Shown: positions 7,871 to 16,459 of the stretch, in pieces
How positions within the stretch are numbered: position 1 is the stretch's first letter
Layout: each line of letters opens with the position of its first letter
Origin: a bacterium A37T11
GTDB taxonomy: Bacteria > Bacteroidota > Bacteroidia > Sphingobacteriales > Sphingobacteriaceae
Length of the DNA stretch: 64,000 nucleotides
Direction of reading: 5' to 3'
Assembly: GCA_900109895.1 (NCBI GenBank)
Contig: FOBR01000001.1
Location: 310,001-374,000, forward strand
Program-made: the position numbers and the translations under genes
Notes under the pieces: model-generated
The model's database searches: none
Told to the model about the DNA's origin: nothing
What the model saw: the letters and a program-made list of their open reading frames with translations, nothing else

Positions 7871-9044
7871 CCTTACCCATACAGATGGCGGGTGAACCGC
7901 TGATACCGGATGCGTTTTCTGGAGATCCTGCTATTGTTTCATTGGCCAGCAGGGCAAACAGGGCCGCTTCTTTCGCGTCGGGTGGCAGTCCGAGTTCCTT
8001 AAATGACGTGATCCGTATATTCGGCAGTTGTTGTTTTAGCAGTTGCATAAGTCGGGGATTATGCAAACCTCCTCCACTTGCATATACCACAACGGGATCT
8101 TGATTGAAATTTGTATTTCGCACGGCCTGGCTTATGCTTGCGGCTGAAAATGCACATAAGGTGGCCATAATATCTTCGGGGGTAAGGTTTAATGTTCCTG
8201 ATTGATGCTGCGCACGTTCTAAATAATCAAGATTGAACAGTTCCGGGCCCGTGGTGCGGGGGAGAGGTAGTTCAAAAAAAGTGTTAGATAACAATGCTTG
8301 CAATAAAACTTCACTGACATTGCCTTTTATCGCCATTTCGGCATCAGTGTCCATCAATTTTCCTAACTGATGTTGCATATACTGATCCATCAGGGTATTT
8401 CCGGGCCCGGTGTCAGTGGAGAATACACCACTGCCACTTGCTGGTAGATAGGTGAAATTGGCAATGCCTCCTATATTTAGCAGCACTCGATTCTCATGGC
8501 TGTCTGAAAATAAAAGGTAGTCACCATAGGCTGCCAATGGTGCTCCCTCTCCTCCTCCCGCCAGGTGTTTTTGCCTGAAATCTGAAATGGTTATAATGCC
8601 CGTATTTACCGCAATGTGATCACCGTCACCTATTTGAAGCGTACTATTTGGTAAGTCTGTATGGCCGGTAAGTGACTGTGGTGCATGAAACACGGTTTGA
8701 CCATGGCTGGCAATCAGGTCAATTGCCGATGGCTGAACTTGCCACTCTTTCAGTGTTTCTAAAATATAAGCTGCGTGACGAATACCTATAAGCGCATTTA
8801 GCCCGCATAGCTTTTCAAAATCGACCGTGCGTTTGGCAAAAATAGTTTTGATCTGCTCCCTAAAATCCGGAGGATAGGCAACTGTTTTAAATTGATCAAC
8901 GGACAGCCGTGTATGCCGCCCGCTTCCACTTATCCGGCAAAGAGCGATATCCAAGCCGTCAAGCGAGGTGCCCGACATGAGCCCGATGATAAGACGTTGG
9001 GGCTTTTGGGCAATTATTACCAATTTTTCAAGTTGTTCATTCAT
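7854..9044 (-). CDS. anmK: Anhydro-N-acetylmuramic acid kinase
   Basis: The 396-residue sugar kinase phosphorylates and opens 1,6-anhydro-MurNAc released from peptidoglycan, giving MurNAc-6-P for recycling. The nucleotide-binding GLMSGTSLDGLD is at about residues 21-32. LLNIGGIANFTYL and FSTDTGPGNTLMD follow, and the C-terminal half has VVYASGGGLHNP and PDAKEAALFALLA. The start was set at 9044 (MNEQLEKL), because the 15 extra residues up to 9089 do not resemble the family. It is divergent from the nagB fusion gene, another amino-sugar gene, and convergent with trpC. No murQ is nearby. Confidence 0.93.
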   Translation of the reverse strand: MNEQLEKLVIIAQKPQRLIIGLMSGTSLDGLDIALCRISGSGRHTRLSVDQFKTVAYPPDFREQIKTIFAKRTVDFEKLCGLNALIGIRHAAYILETLKEWQVQPSAIDLIASHGQTVFHAPQSLTGHTDLPNSTLQIGDGDHIAVNTGIITISDFRQKHLAGGGEGAPLAAYGDYLLFSDSHENRVLLNIGGIANFTYLPASGSGVFSTDTGPGNTLMDQYMQHQLGKLMDTDAEMAIKGNVSEVLLQALLSNTFFELPLPRTTGPELFNLDYLERAQHQSGTLNLTPEDIMATLCAFSAASISQAVRNTNFNQDPVVVYASGGGLHNPRLMQLLKQQLPNIRITSFKELGLPPDAKEAALFALLANETIAGSPENASGISGSPAICMGKVSFPR

Positions 9045-9166
9045 GTATGCACTCGATTGTTTTGCTATTTTTTGATAAAAGTAATGCAAAAAACTATAAA
9101 TATTTAAATAAGCTATATAAAGTTTTACTATTTTTGCTGCTCACCTTAATTTCTAGTATCCATAAA

Positions 9167-11089
9167 ATGGCTCGTTTAAATTTATTGGAAGAAACGCGTT
9201 TCGAAAAACTCCCGGTTACCGTTTATCCAGATCCGCACAGCGCATCGCTGGCAGTGGCGCATCGTATTGCTACCTTAATTAAAACTAAACAACAGCGGGG
9301 TGAGCCGGCCATATTAGGCTTGGCTACGGGTGCCACCCCTATTGCAGTGTATGCCGAATTGGTGAGGTTGCACAGGGAAGAGGGTTTGAGCTTTAGCAAC
9401 GTCATTACCTTTAACCTGGACGAGTATTACCCCATGTTGCCCGATTCTGCTCAAAGTTATGTGACTTTTATGAATAAACATTTGTTTAGCCATATAGATA
9501 TTGATCCAAATAATGTTCACATTCCGAATGGCACCCTGAAGCTGGAAAACATAACCGACTTTTGCCTTGCTTATGAGCAAAAAATTACGGAATTGGGTGG
9601 TCTTGACCTGCAAATCCTCGGTATCGGCCGTACTGGCCACATCGGTTTTAATGAACCCGGTTCGGCTCCAAATTCGGGTACACGGCTGGTCACATTGGAC
9701 GATCTTACCCGGCGGGATGCTTCCCGCGATTTTGGGAGCAAAGAAAATGTACCAACCAAGGCTATTACCATGGGTATTGGAACCATTTTCAAAGCCAGGG
9801 AAATTATTTTGATGGCTTGGAACCGTAAGAAGGCTGAAATTGTTAAAAAAGCGGTAGAAGGCGAATTGTCGTCGGATGTTCCTGCCACCTTTTTACAGCT
9901 TTCAGACCACGTAGAATTTATCCTGGATGCGGATGCCGCATCTGAACTGACTCGATTTGATAAGCCTTGGCTGGTAAAAGATTGTACCTGGGATGATAAA
10001 ACCATTAAAAAAGCGGTGATTTGGTTAGCGAAAACGCTTAAAAAACCGATCCTAAAATTGACTGAGGAAGATTACAATAACAATGGTATGGCACAGCTGG
10101 CCACTGAAAAGGGACCGGTGTATAATATCAATATCCACATTTTTAACTTACTGCAGCATACCATTACCGGGTGGCCGGGTGGTAAACCTGATGCTGATGA
10201 TAGCCAACGGCCTGAAAGGGCCAATCCAACAAAAAAACGTTCGATCATTTTTTCACCGCATCCGGATGACGATGTCATTTCAATGGGCGGCACATTTATA
10301 CGCCTGGCTGATCAGGGCCATGAGGTTCATGTGGCCTACCAAACTTCCGGAAATACAGCAGTATGGGATGATGAGTCTTTGCGCTATCTGGAGTTTGCTT
10401 CTGACTTTTCCAAATCGTTGGGATTGGATACGGCCCTGTTGGATAAAATCTATTCAGAGGCCAGGTCCTTTCTAAAAGAAAAGAAACCTAATCAAATAGA
10501 TACGAAAGAACTTTTGGCCGTAAAGGGATTGATACGCAAAGGTGAGGCCATTGCGGGTGCGCGCTTTGCCGGGCTTCCGGATGAGCATATTCATTTTCAG
10601 AACCTGCCCTTTTATGATAAGGGTAAGTATGAAAAACATGTGGATCACGAAGCGGATATTGAACAAACCATGTCTCTTCTGCAACAGATAAAGCCTCACC
10701 AAGTATTTGCTGCAGGCGATTTTGCCGACCCGCACGGAACGCACAAGGTGTGTTTTGATATTATTTATGAAGCATTAAAACGTCTGAATAAGACGGAAGA
10801 TTGGGTTAAAGATTGCTGGCTTTGGTTATACCGTGGTGCCTGGCACGAATTTGAAATTCACGAGATTGAAATGGCGGTTCCGCTCTCTCCACAGGAGGTA
10901 TTGCGCAAACGTCTTGCGATCTTTAAACATCAGTCTCAAAAAGATATTCCGGTATTCCCTGGCGACGATGCGCGGGAATTTTGGGTGCGTGCGGAACAAC
11001 GCACGAGCGAAACTGCCCGTATTTATGACCAACTAGGCATGGCTGAGTATGAAGCGATCGAGGCATTCATACGCTGGCCAATTATTTAG
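9167..11089 (+). CDS. nagB: Glucosamine-6-phosphate deaminase fused to a PIG-L-type deacetylase
   Basis: The 640-residue protein joins two domains. The N-terminal half is a GlcN-6-P deaminase, with LGLATGATP near residue 50, FNLDEYYP near 82 and GIGRTGHIGFNEPGS. The C-terminal half from about 355 is a PIG-L/LmbE-type domain with the metal motif HPDDD (His365) and the later FADPHGTHKVCFD. Such fusions are usual in Bacteroidota, where the C-terminal half may deacetylate an N-acetylated sugar ahead of deamination; that role is inferred. The start is the ATG at 9167 (MARLNLLEE). The longer frame from 9047 adds a hydrophobic stretch not found in the family. A TATTTTTG box lies at 9129-9136. Confidence 0.9.
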   Translation: MARLNLLEETRFEKLPVTVYPDPHSASLAVAHRIATLIKTKQQRGEPAILGLATGATPIAVYAELVRLHREEGLSFSNVITFNLDEYYPMLPDSAQSYVTFMNKHLFSHIDIDPNNVHIPNGTLKLENITDFCLAYEQKITELGGLDLQILGIGRTGHIGFNEPGSAPNSGTRLVTLDDLTRRDASRDFGSKENVPTKAITMGIGTIFKAREIILMAWNRKKAEIVKKAVEGELSSDVPATFLQLSDHVEFILDADAASELTRFDKPWLVKDCTWDDKTIKKAVIWLAKTLKKPILKLTEEDYNNNGMAQLATEKGPVYNINIHIFNLLQHTITGWPGGKPDADDSQRPERANPTKKRSIIFSPHPDDDVISMGGTFIRLADQGHEVHVAYQTSGNTAVWDDESLRYLEFASDFSKSLGLDTALLDKIYSEARSFLKEKKPNQIDTKELLAVKGLIRKGEAIAGARFAGLPDEHIHFQNLPFYDKGKYEKHVDHEADIEQTMSLLQQIKPHQVFAAGDFADPHGTHKVCFDIIYEALKRLNKTEDWVKDCWLWLYRGAWHEFEIHEIEMAVPLSPQEVLRKRLAIFKHQSQKDIPVFPGDDAREFWVRAEQRTSETARIYDQLGMAEYEAIEAFIRWPII

Positions 11090-12465
11090 TTTTGAAAATT
11101 TCCTTTGCGGTCTATCCGCACGCTGAAAGGCTGGGGCTGGAGGTAGGTATCTGTCAATACAGCTACCTGCCTTCGGCTCAAAAGGTGCTCCGGATCATAA
11201 TTGCCTTTAAATTTAAAGCGCTTTTGCCAGCCCTTCTCTGTTTCGGCATCTAGCTCATTTCCGCGGCTGCCCAAATATTTAATGAGGCCCAGCAGGTCTT
11301 TGAGTTTGATATTTGTGAGGCCCTGATGATCGGCAAACCATATTTGGCTTCGGGTATACAGCTTTCTGAATACGGGTTCAAGCTCCTGAAAAGTAACGCT
11401 GCTGTCTGGCAGAAACAGACACCGTTCGTATCCATCCTGCTGTTTGAACCTGCCTTGGAGCAGTCCCGAAACGCCTGTGCGCTGAATGGACCAATAATTG
11501 GGGTCTTCGTAAAGGATGTCATAAAAAGGAATGAGTGCGGCTCCATAGGTGATAAGTTCTCCTTGGAGTTCTCTGGGCATGATCTTATCGGTACTTGATT
11601 TAAAAAAAGCGCAATATGCCGCTGATGCCCCGATCGCCTGGCCGCACATCATGAGCAACGGGGCATCGTCGATAGTACCGCTGAGCAGGGATGCAATACC
11701 CTGCATGTTACGGGTAGCGAAATAGTTGTTCAAGCTGTCTGGAAACAGAGCTTCCATGGGAATGATGAAACTTTTGCCGGCTATGGCGCCGCCCGCTACG
11801 CTTGTCCGGAACTTGCCGGTTTTGAAAAGGTCGTGTGCATTATCATCTGTGTAGGGAGTTTTTATTTTGATAAGCCCATTAAGCTTGGTTCCGCCCTTTG
11901 TTTTTTCGAACAGGGAAGATCCTGAAGTGGCATCCACCACCGCGCGAACCTTTAGCTTTTGCTGGTTGCTCAATACAATGTCAAAGCTTTTTCCGGAGGA
12001 ACTCATGCTGATTATCTGAACATTTTTCAGATAAGTTAGGTTCACGACCGAATCAGCCACTTGCTCCAGGACATTTTCTGCTATTCGTGGATTAAAACGA
12101 CCTTTAACCACTGCAAAAACTGAATCTGTTGGTTTTGATGAACGAAGCATTTTTTGCAGGAATGCTGCCCAGATACCTGAATCCATATGCGCGTTGGAAT
12201 TGATTTGCTGTATTCCTGGTTTTGAGATCAATTCTCCTCCTACCCTGTCTGAACCCCATACCCAAAGCGTATTGCACCCCGATTTTGCAGACTGTACCGC
12301 GGCAGCATAGGCGTCGGGACCACTGCCATATACCAAAACTTCAGGGTGCTTACTTTTTGATTTATTAACTGTTGGCATTGCTGGGCGCTCATATTCACGT
12401 CTGGCCTGTGCCATAAGTGCCCCGGGTAACAGCATTAATAAGATTAGCTTTTTAACTAACAGCAT
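11086..12465 (-). CDS. Secreted FAD-dependent oxidoreductase-like protein
   Basis: This 459-residue protein has a signal peptide (LLLMLLPGALMAQ-like core, residues 1-20). A Rossmann-type beta-alpha-beta unit (VLVYGSGPDAYAAAV) at about 43-57 and the motif GSDRVGGELISKPG place it near the FAD-dependent oxidoreductase (FAD_oxidored) family. The dinucleotide motif is divergent: GSGPDA in place of GxGxxG, and no acidic residue ends the second strand (TLWVWGSD). FAD binding is therefore uncertain. It would act in the periplasm or at the cell surface; the substrate is unknown. Its stop overlaps the nagB stop by four bases in convergent orientation. Confidence 0.6.
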   Translation of the reverse strand: MLLVKKLILLMLLPGALMAQARREYERPAMPTVNKSKSKHPEVLVYGSGPDAYAAAVQSAKSGCNTLWVWGSDRVGGELISKPGIQQINSNAHMDSGIWAAFLQKMLRSSKPTDSVFAVVKGRFNPRIAENVLEQVADSVVNLTYLKNVQIISMSSSGKSFDIVLSNQQKLKVRAVVDATSGSSLFEKTKGGTKLNGLIKIKTPYTDDNAHDLFKTGKFRTSVAGGAIAGKSFIIPMEALFPDSLNNYFATRNMQGIASLLSGTIDDAPLLMMCGQAIGASAAYCAFFKSSTDKIMPRELQGELITYGAALIPFYDILYEDPNYWSIQRTGVSGLLQGRFKQQDGYERCLFLPDSSVTFQELEPVFRKLYTRSQIWFADHQGLTNIKLKDLLGLIKYLGSRGNELDAETEKGWQKRFKFKGNYDPEHLLSRRQVAVLTDTYLQPQPFSVRIDRKGNFQN

Positions 12466-12544
12466 GTGATCATGATCGATTTTTGTTGCGGTGAAATTAC
12501 TGATTTTTTAAATGCTTGTTCCGAATTTTAGGTATTTTAACAAA

Positions 12545-12583
12545 CTAAAAAAGCCTCATTGGTCATTATTTCCAATGAGGCTT
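12545..12583 (-). terminator. Rho-independent terminator after the OmpA lipoprotein gene
   Basis: AAGCCTCATTGG (12551-12562) and CCAATGAGGCTT (12572-12583) form a perfect 12-bp stem with a nine-base loop. On the minus strand the stem is followed by TTTTTT, so it ends transcription of the gene at 12605-13297. Confidence 0.9.
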
Positions 12584-12604
12584 CCTATTATTAATTATTG
12601 CTTG

Positions 12605-13297
12605 CTAGTTGGTCCCAGATTGTGCATCTTTTTTCATTTCGCTACCAGCGGCAATAGCAAATTCTACACGACGGTTATGTGCCCGGCCTTCTTCGGTATC
12701 ATTGGTATCAATTGGCTCGTTAAAACCTTTGCCAACGGTAGTGGCTCGGTTTGGATCCAGGCCCTGTGCCACCGCATAAACCTTAACAGCTGCTGCACGG
12801 CGTTCTGAAAGCCCTTGATTGTACGCTGCTGTACCACGGCCATCGGTGTGGCCTACAATGGTAATATCCGTTCCGGGATTATTGTTGAGGGTTTGCACCA
12901 GTTTCTGTATGGCCGTTTTTGCTTGTGGCTTCAAATCTGTTTTATCAAAATCGAACAGGATTTCGTTATTGAATGATACGATAATTCCTTCAGGTGTTTG
13001 GATAACTTCTGCCCCGGGAACCGTATTTTTGATCTCGGCTGCCTGCTTATCCATTTTCTTGCCGATCAAACCACCGGCGGCTCCACCTACAGCAGCGCCA
13101 ATTAAGGCACCAACTGCCGTATTACCGGCTTTCTTTCCGATTAATGCACCCAATGTTCCACCCCCAGCTACGCCAACTGCGGCACCTTTTTGGGTATTGT
13201 TCATAGACTGTATGGTGCTGCAACTGCTAAAAAGCATGGCAGAGGTTGCTATTGATAAACCTATTACGGAGATTTTTTTCTTAATATTCATATTCAA
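12605..13297 (-). CDS. OmpA family lipoprotein with glycine zipper
   Basis: The 230-residue protein has a lipoprotein signal peptide with the acylated Cys26 in LFSSC. A glycine-zipper segment at about 36-80 is rich in GAxxG/AGGG repeats. An OmpA-like peptidoglycan-binding domain lies at about 113-213 (ILFDFDKTDLKP, VGHTDGRGTAAYNQGLSERRA, NRRVEF). It probably anchors the outer membrane to peptidoglycan. Proteins of this architecture are commonly compared with E. coli YiaD. It is a single gene with its own terminator at 12545-12583. Confidence 0.92.
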   Translation of the reverse strand: MNMNIKKKISVIGLSIATSAMLFSSCSTIQSMNNTQKGAAVGVAGGGTLGALIGKKAGNTAVGALIGAAVGGAAGGLIGKKMDKQAAEIKNTVPGAEVIQTPEGIIVSFNNEILFDFDKTDLKPQAKTAIQKLVQTLNNNPGTDITIVGHTDGRGTAAYNQGLSERRAAAVKVYAVAQGLDPNRATTVGKGFNEPIDTNDTEEGRAHNRRVEFAIAAGSEMKKDAQSGTN

Positions 13298-13369
13298 TCA
13301 ACTAATTTATTTAACTAATTTATGCAAAGCCAATGCCAAACTAATAATTGGATCCTGCGCTAGGCACGG

Positions 13370-14377
13370 TTATACCAGCTCGCCCTTGCTAACTAAATTG
13401 TTTTCCAATAAATATTCAGCAATCTGAACCGCATTTGTGGCTGCTCCTTTACGAAGATTGTCAGCTACCACCCATAGATTGAGGGTGTTTTCCTGGCTTT
13501 CATCTCGCCGGATACGGCCTACAAAGACTTCGTCACGGCCATGAGCATCTTTGGGCATTGGATATTTTAAGTGGGCGGGATCGTCAACCACAATAACACC
13601 ACTTTGTTTTTCAAGCAAGCTTCGTACTTCTTTCAGGTCAAAATCATGCTCAAATTCAATGTTAATGGCTTCAGAATGGCCCCCAATTACGGGTATACGG
13701 ACAGTTGTGGCTGTAACCCGGATATGATCATCGCCCATAATTTTATTTGTTTCCTGAATCATTTTCATTTCTTCTTTGGTGTATCCATTGTCCTGAAATA
13801 CATCAATCTGAGGGATTACATTTAGGTCGATTTGATAGGGGTATGCTTTTTCACCATCAATTCCTGCCCGCTCATCCTCCAATTGCCTTACGGCTTTTAC
13901 GCCAGTACCGGTAACTGATTGGTAGGTGGATACGACCACGCGTTTTATATTATACCGATCATGGAGCGGCTTGAGCACTACAACCATTTGGATGGTAGAG
14001 CAGTTGGGATTGGCAATGATTTTATCGGCCGCAGTAAGGACATGTGCATTTACCTCTGGTACGACCAGCTTTTTGGTAGGATCCATACGCCAGGCGGATG
14101 AATTGTCAATAACTGTTGTGCCGGCATCAGCAAATTGGGGTGCAAGTTCAAGCGAGGTACCTCCTCCTGCCGAAAATAAGGCTACATCGGGTTTTAATGC
14201 GATCGCTTCTGCTGCAGTAACCACCTTGTACTTCTTTCCCTTAAAATCAATATCCTTGCCCTTGCTCTTTTCAGAGGCTACTGGAATTAATTCTGTCACT
14301 GGGAAATTGCGCGCTGCCAATACTTTTAACATTTCCGAGCCTACCAGGCCCGTCGCGCCTACAACTGCGATCTTCAT
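13370..14377 (-). CDS. asd: Aspartate-semialdehyde dehydrogenase
   Basis: This 335-residue NADPH-dependent enzyme makes aspartate semialdehyde from aspartyl phosphate, feeding lysine/diaminopimelate, threonine and methionine synthesis. The Rossmann motif GATGLVG is at residues 7-13. The catalytic Cys126 is in NPNCSTIQ, and the active-site His234 is in VIGGHSEAI. The length is normal. A TATTTTTG box on the minus strand at 14449-14442, about 65 bp upstream, could be the promoter. It stands alone between the OmpA gene and a divergent secreted protein gene. Confidence 0.96.
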   Translation of the reverse strand: MKIAVVGATGLVGSEMLKVLAARNFPVTELIPVASEKSKGKDIDFKGKKYKVVTAAEAIALKPDVALFSAGGGTSLELAPQFADAGTTVIDNSSAWRMDPTKKLVVPEVNAHVLTAADKIIANPNCSTIQMVVVLKPLHDRYNIKRVVVSTYQSVTGTGVKAVRQLEDERAGIDGEKAYPYQIDLNVIPQIDVFQDNGYTKEEMKMIQETNKIMGDDHIRVTATTVRIPVIGGHSEAINIEFEHDFDLKEVRSLLEKQSGVIVVDDPAHLKYPMPKDAHGRDEVFVGRIRRDESQENTLNLWVVADNLRKGAATNAVQIAEYLLENNLVSKGELV

Positions 14378-14517
14378 TTTTTTTGTGATTTTGATTCTTG
14401 TATTTTGTTTTCTATTTTTATGCCTGATTTTTAAAAGGTTCCAAAAATACGAATTTAATTTTGTAAGATTGGTCTTTTATTAACATCTTTCTGTTTTTTG
14501 TCTACCATTTTTTGCTT

Positions 14518-16200
14518 ATGATCAGAATAATACTTGTCACGCTTATACTATCAGGATTCGGTAAAGCTATTGCACTTCCAGGCACCACTTTTTTACCGCG
14601 TACTGCAGTACAGCCTTTTGATGTGGTATTTAATGAAATAATGGCCAACCCAAACGGGGTTAATGACTTGCCTACGGCAGAATATGTGGAACTTTATAAC
14701 CGCAGCTTGGCAGCCGTTTCACTGTTTGGATGGAAATATCGGACACAAACGATTAGTGCAAACCTGGTTATTAACCCGGGTGAATATGTGTTAATTTGCC
14801 GTAAAAGCGATTCGGTAGCATTTAGTGCTTATGGAAAAGTTATTGCACTGTCCACATGGCCTGCTCTTAGCAACACGGGGGCGGCCTTAAGTTTATATAA
14901 CCTACAGGGACAGTTAATAGACGAAGTGACTTATTCTGATTCCTGGTATCGTGATAACCAAAAAATGAACGGTGGATGGAGTCTGGAGCGTATTAATACC
15001 GGGGCCTTTTGCATGGGGGCAGACAACTGGATAGCCAGTACCGATAAAAATGGTGGTACGCCAGGCAAAACAAATTCCGTTCGTGACGAGAGTACGGCCG
15101 AGAAAAAAATGATCAACTCATTGCTGTTGGTTGACTCCCTACAGTTAGAAATTGGCTTTTCGGTCTCGGTTGATCAGGGCGTTGCGGCGAACGTGACACA
15201 TTATCGTGCAAACAACGGAGTCGGTTTGCCCAATAAGGTGACCATCCAAAACGACCATACGGTACTTTTAGGTTTTGATAAACCGTTCAATCCGGGGCAC
15301 TTTTATGATATTGTGGCAGAAAATCTGGCCGATTGTGCTCAGAATTGGTTCAACAGCAGCTCCTCATTTTTTATTCCTGAAACTCCCATAATGGGCGACC
15401 TGCTCCTGAATGAGATCTTAAGTAACCCCAATACAGGCGGTGTGGATTTTGTAGAGGTCTACAACGCCAGCCAGAAAATACTGGATCTGTCACGCTTTAC
15501 ATTGGGTAGCCTGCGGAATAATGGCAACTTTAGCCAAGTTAGCATAAGCCCTGTACAACTATTGGTAAAACCCAATGAATACCGTGTTTTGACCATTGCC
15601 CCTGAAATAATTCGCCAACATTATCACTGCCCTTATCCCGATGTATTCATAAAGATGGGCTCGTTACCACCCTTTATTAATGACAATGGCAACGCTGTAA
15701 TCAAACACAACGGAAAAACAATTGATAGCCTGTGTTACGGCGAAACCAGCAAAGGGGTCTCTGTAGAACGTATCCAGTTTTCAAAAGCCGCTTACCTGCC
15801 CGAAAATCTTCACTATGCAGCCAGCACGGCTGGTTTTGCTACACCTGGCTATAAAAACTCTGAATCGATGGACAGTTTGCAAGCACCGCTATTCCAACTG
15901 GTCTCCAAAACATTCTCTCCTGATCAGGATGGCTTTGAGGATGAGTTGCAGCTTAAGTTTACCCTTCCTGAGAGTGGTTATATGGCCAGTGTAGAAATCT
16001 ATCATGAAAGTGGATTACTGATTAGGCGATTGTTACGTAACCAAAGCATAGCAACGGATGGATTATTAACATGGGATGGTTATACCGATGGAAATTCTAT
16101 TGCCCCTCCCGGAATTTATATCATCCAGTTGGAGCTTTATCACTTAAATGGTACGCGAAAACACTATCGAAAAGGCTTTGTGTTGGCCAGACCATTTTAA
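14518..16200 (+). CDS. Secreted lamin-tail domain protein with FlgD-like C-terminus
   Basis: This protein of about 560 residues has a signal peptide (MIRIILVTLILSGFGKAIA). Two lamin-tail (LTD) domains are visible, starting VVFNEIMANPNGVNDLPTAEYVELYN and, after residue 290, LLLNEILSNPNTGGVDFVEVYN. The C-terminal 95 residues begin FSPDQDGFEDELQLKF and end with GIYIIQLEL and GFVLAR, a FlgD-Ig-like fold related to C-terminal sorting segments of type IX secretion cargo. It is probably an exported surface protein, perhaps carried by the SprA system encoded downstream. The ATG at 14518 is preferred to the TTG at 14512. The function is unknown. Confidence 0.75.
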   Translation: MIRIILVTLILSGFGKAIALPGTTFLPRTAVQPFDVVFNEIMANPNGVNDLPTAEYVELYNRSLAAVSLFGWKYRTQTISANLVINPGEYVLICRKSDSVAFSAYGKVIALSTWPALSNTGAALSLYNLQGQLIDEVTYSDSWYRDNQKMNGGWSLERINTGAFCMGADNWIASTDKNGGTPGKTNSVRDESTAEKKMINSLLLVDSLQLEIGFSVSVDQGVAANVTHYRANNGVGLPNKVTIQNDHTVLLGFDKPFNPGHFYDIVAENLADCAQNWFNSSSSFFIPETPIMGDLLLNEILSNPNTGGVDFVEVYNASQKILDLSRFTLGSLRNNGNFSQVSISPVQLLVKPNEYRVLTIAPEIIRQHYHCPYPDVFIKMGSLPPFINDNGNAVIKHNGKTIDSLCYGETSKGVSVERIQFSKAAYLPENLHYAASTAGFATPGYKNSESMDSLQAPLFQLVSKTFSPDQDGFEDELQLKFTLPESGYMASVEIYHESGLLIRRLLRNQSIATDGLLTWDGYTDGNSIAPPGIYIIQLELYHLNGTRKHYRKGFVLARPF

Positions 16201-16459
16201 AGATCTTTTTTGTTCATTTTTAATTTTTTTGTTCATTTTGTTCATTTATAGAAATATTATCCATGCTATGATGCCCTTTACGTTAATTTAAACAAAAATA
16301 GGATTTAACCCTCGAAGAAGGATCGGAAATGATTTTCCTTTTTGCCGGATATGGACAAAATGTTTGCAAGTGTTTACAAAAAATGATCGGGCTCAGAAAA
16401 GAATGATAACTTTGCGAGTACAATTATCTGTGGAGAGGAAACCCACAAAAATTTTAATA
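16201..16459 (+). other. AT-rich intergenic region before maeB
   Basis: The region has three copies of GTTCATTT in T-rich sequence (16212-16219, 16231-16238, 16240-16247). A weak hairpin GGAAA/TTTCC (16325-16329, 16334-16338) is followed by five T and could act as a poor terminator. The maeB -7 box is at 16407-16414. No gene is apparent. Confidence 0.4.
16407..16414 (+). promoter_or_regulatory. -7 box of maeB
   Basis: TAACTTTG matches TAnnTTTG. A transcript would start near 16418, which rules out an upstream TTG at 16364 as the maeB start. No good TTTG -33 box is at the expected distance. Confidence 0.5.

Noticed and set aside
9047-9166. Hydrophobic N-terminal extension of the NagB fusion
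   Set aside because: The -7 box at 9129-9136 and the family start at 9167 show the extension is untranslated.
16325-16343. Hairpin before maeB as a strong terminator
   Set aside because: The stem is only five mostly A/T pairs; kept only as a note in the intergenic entry.
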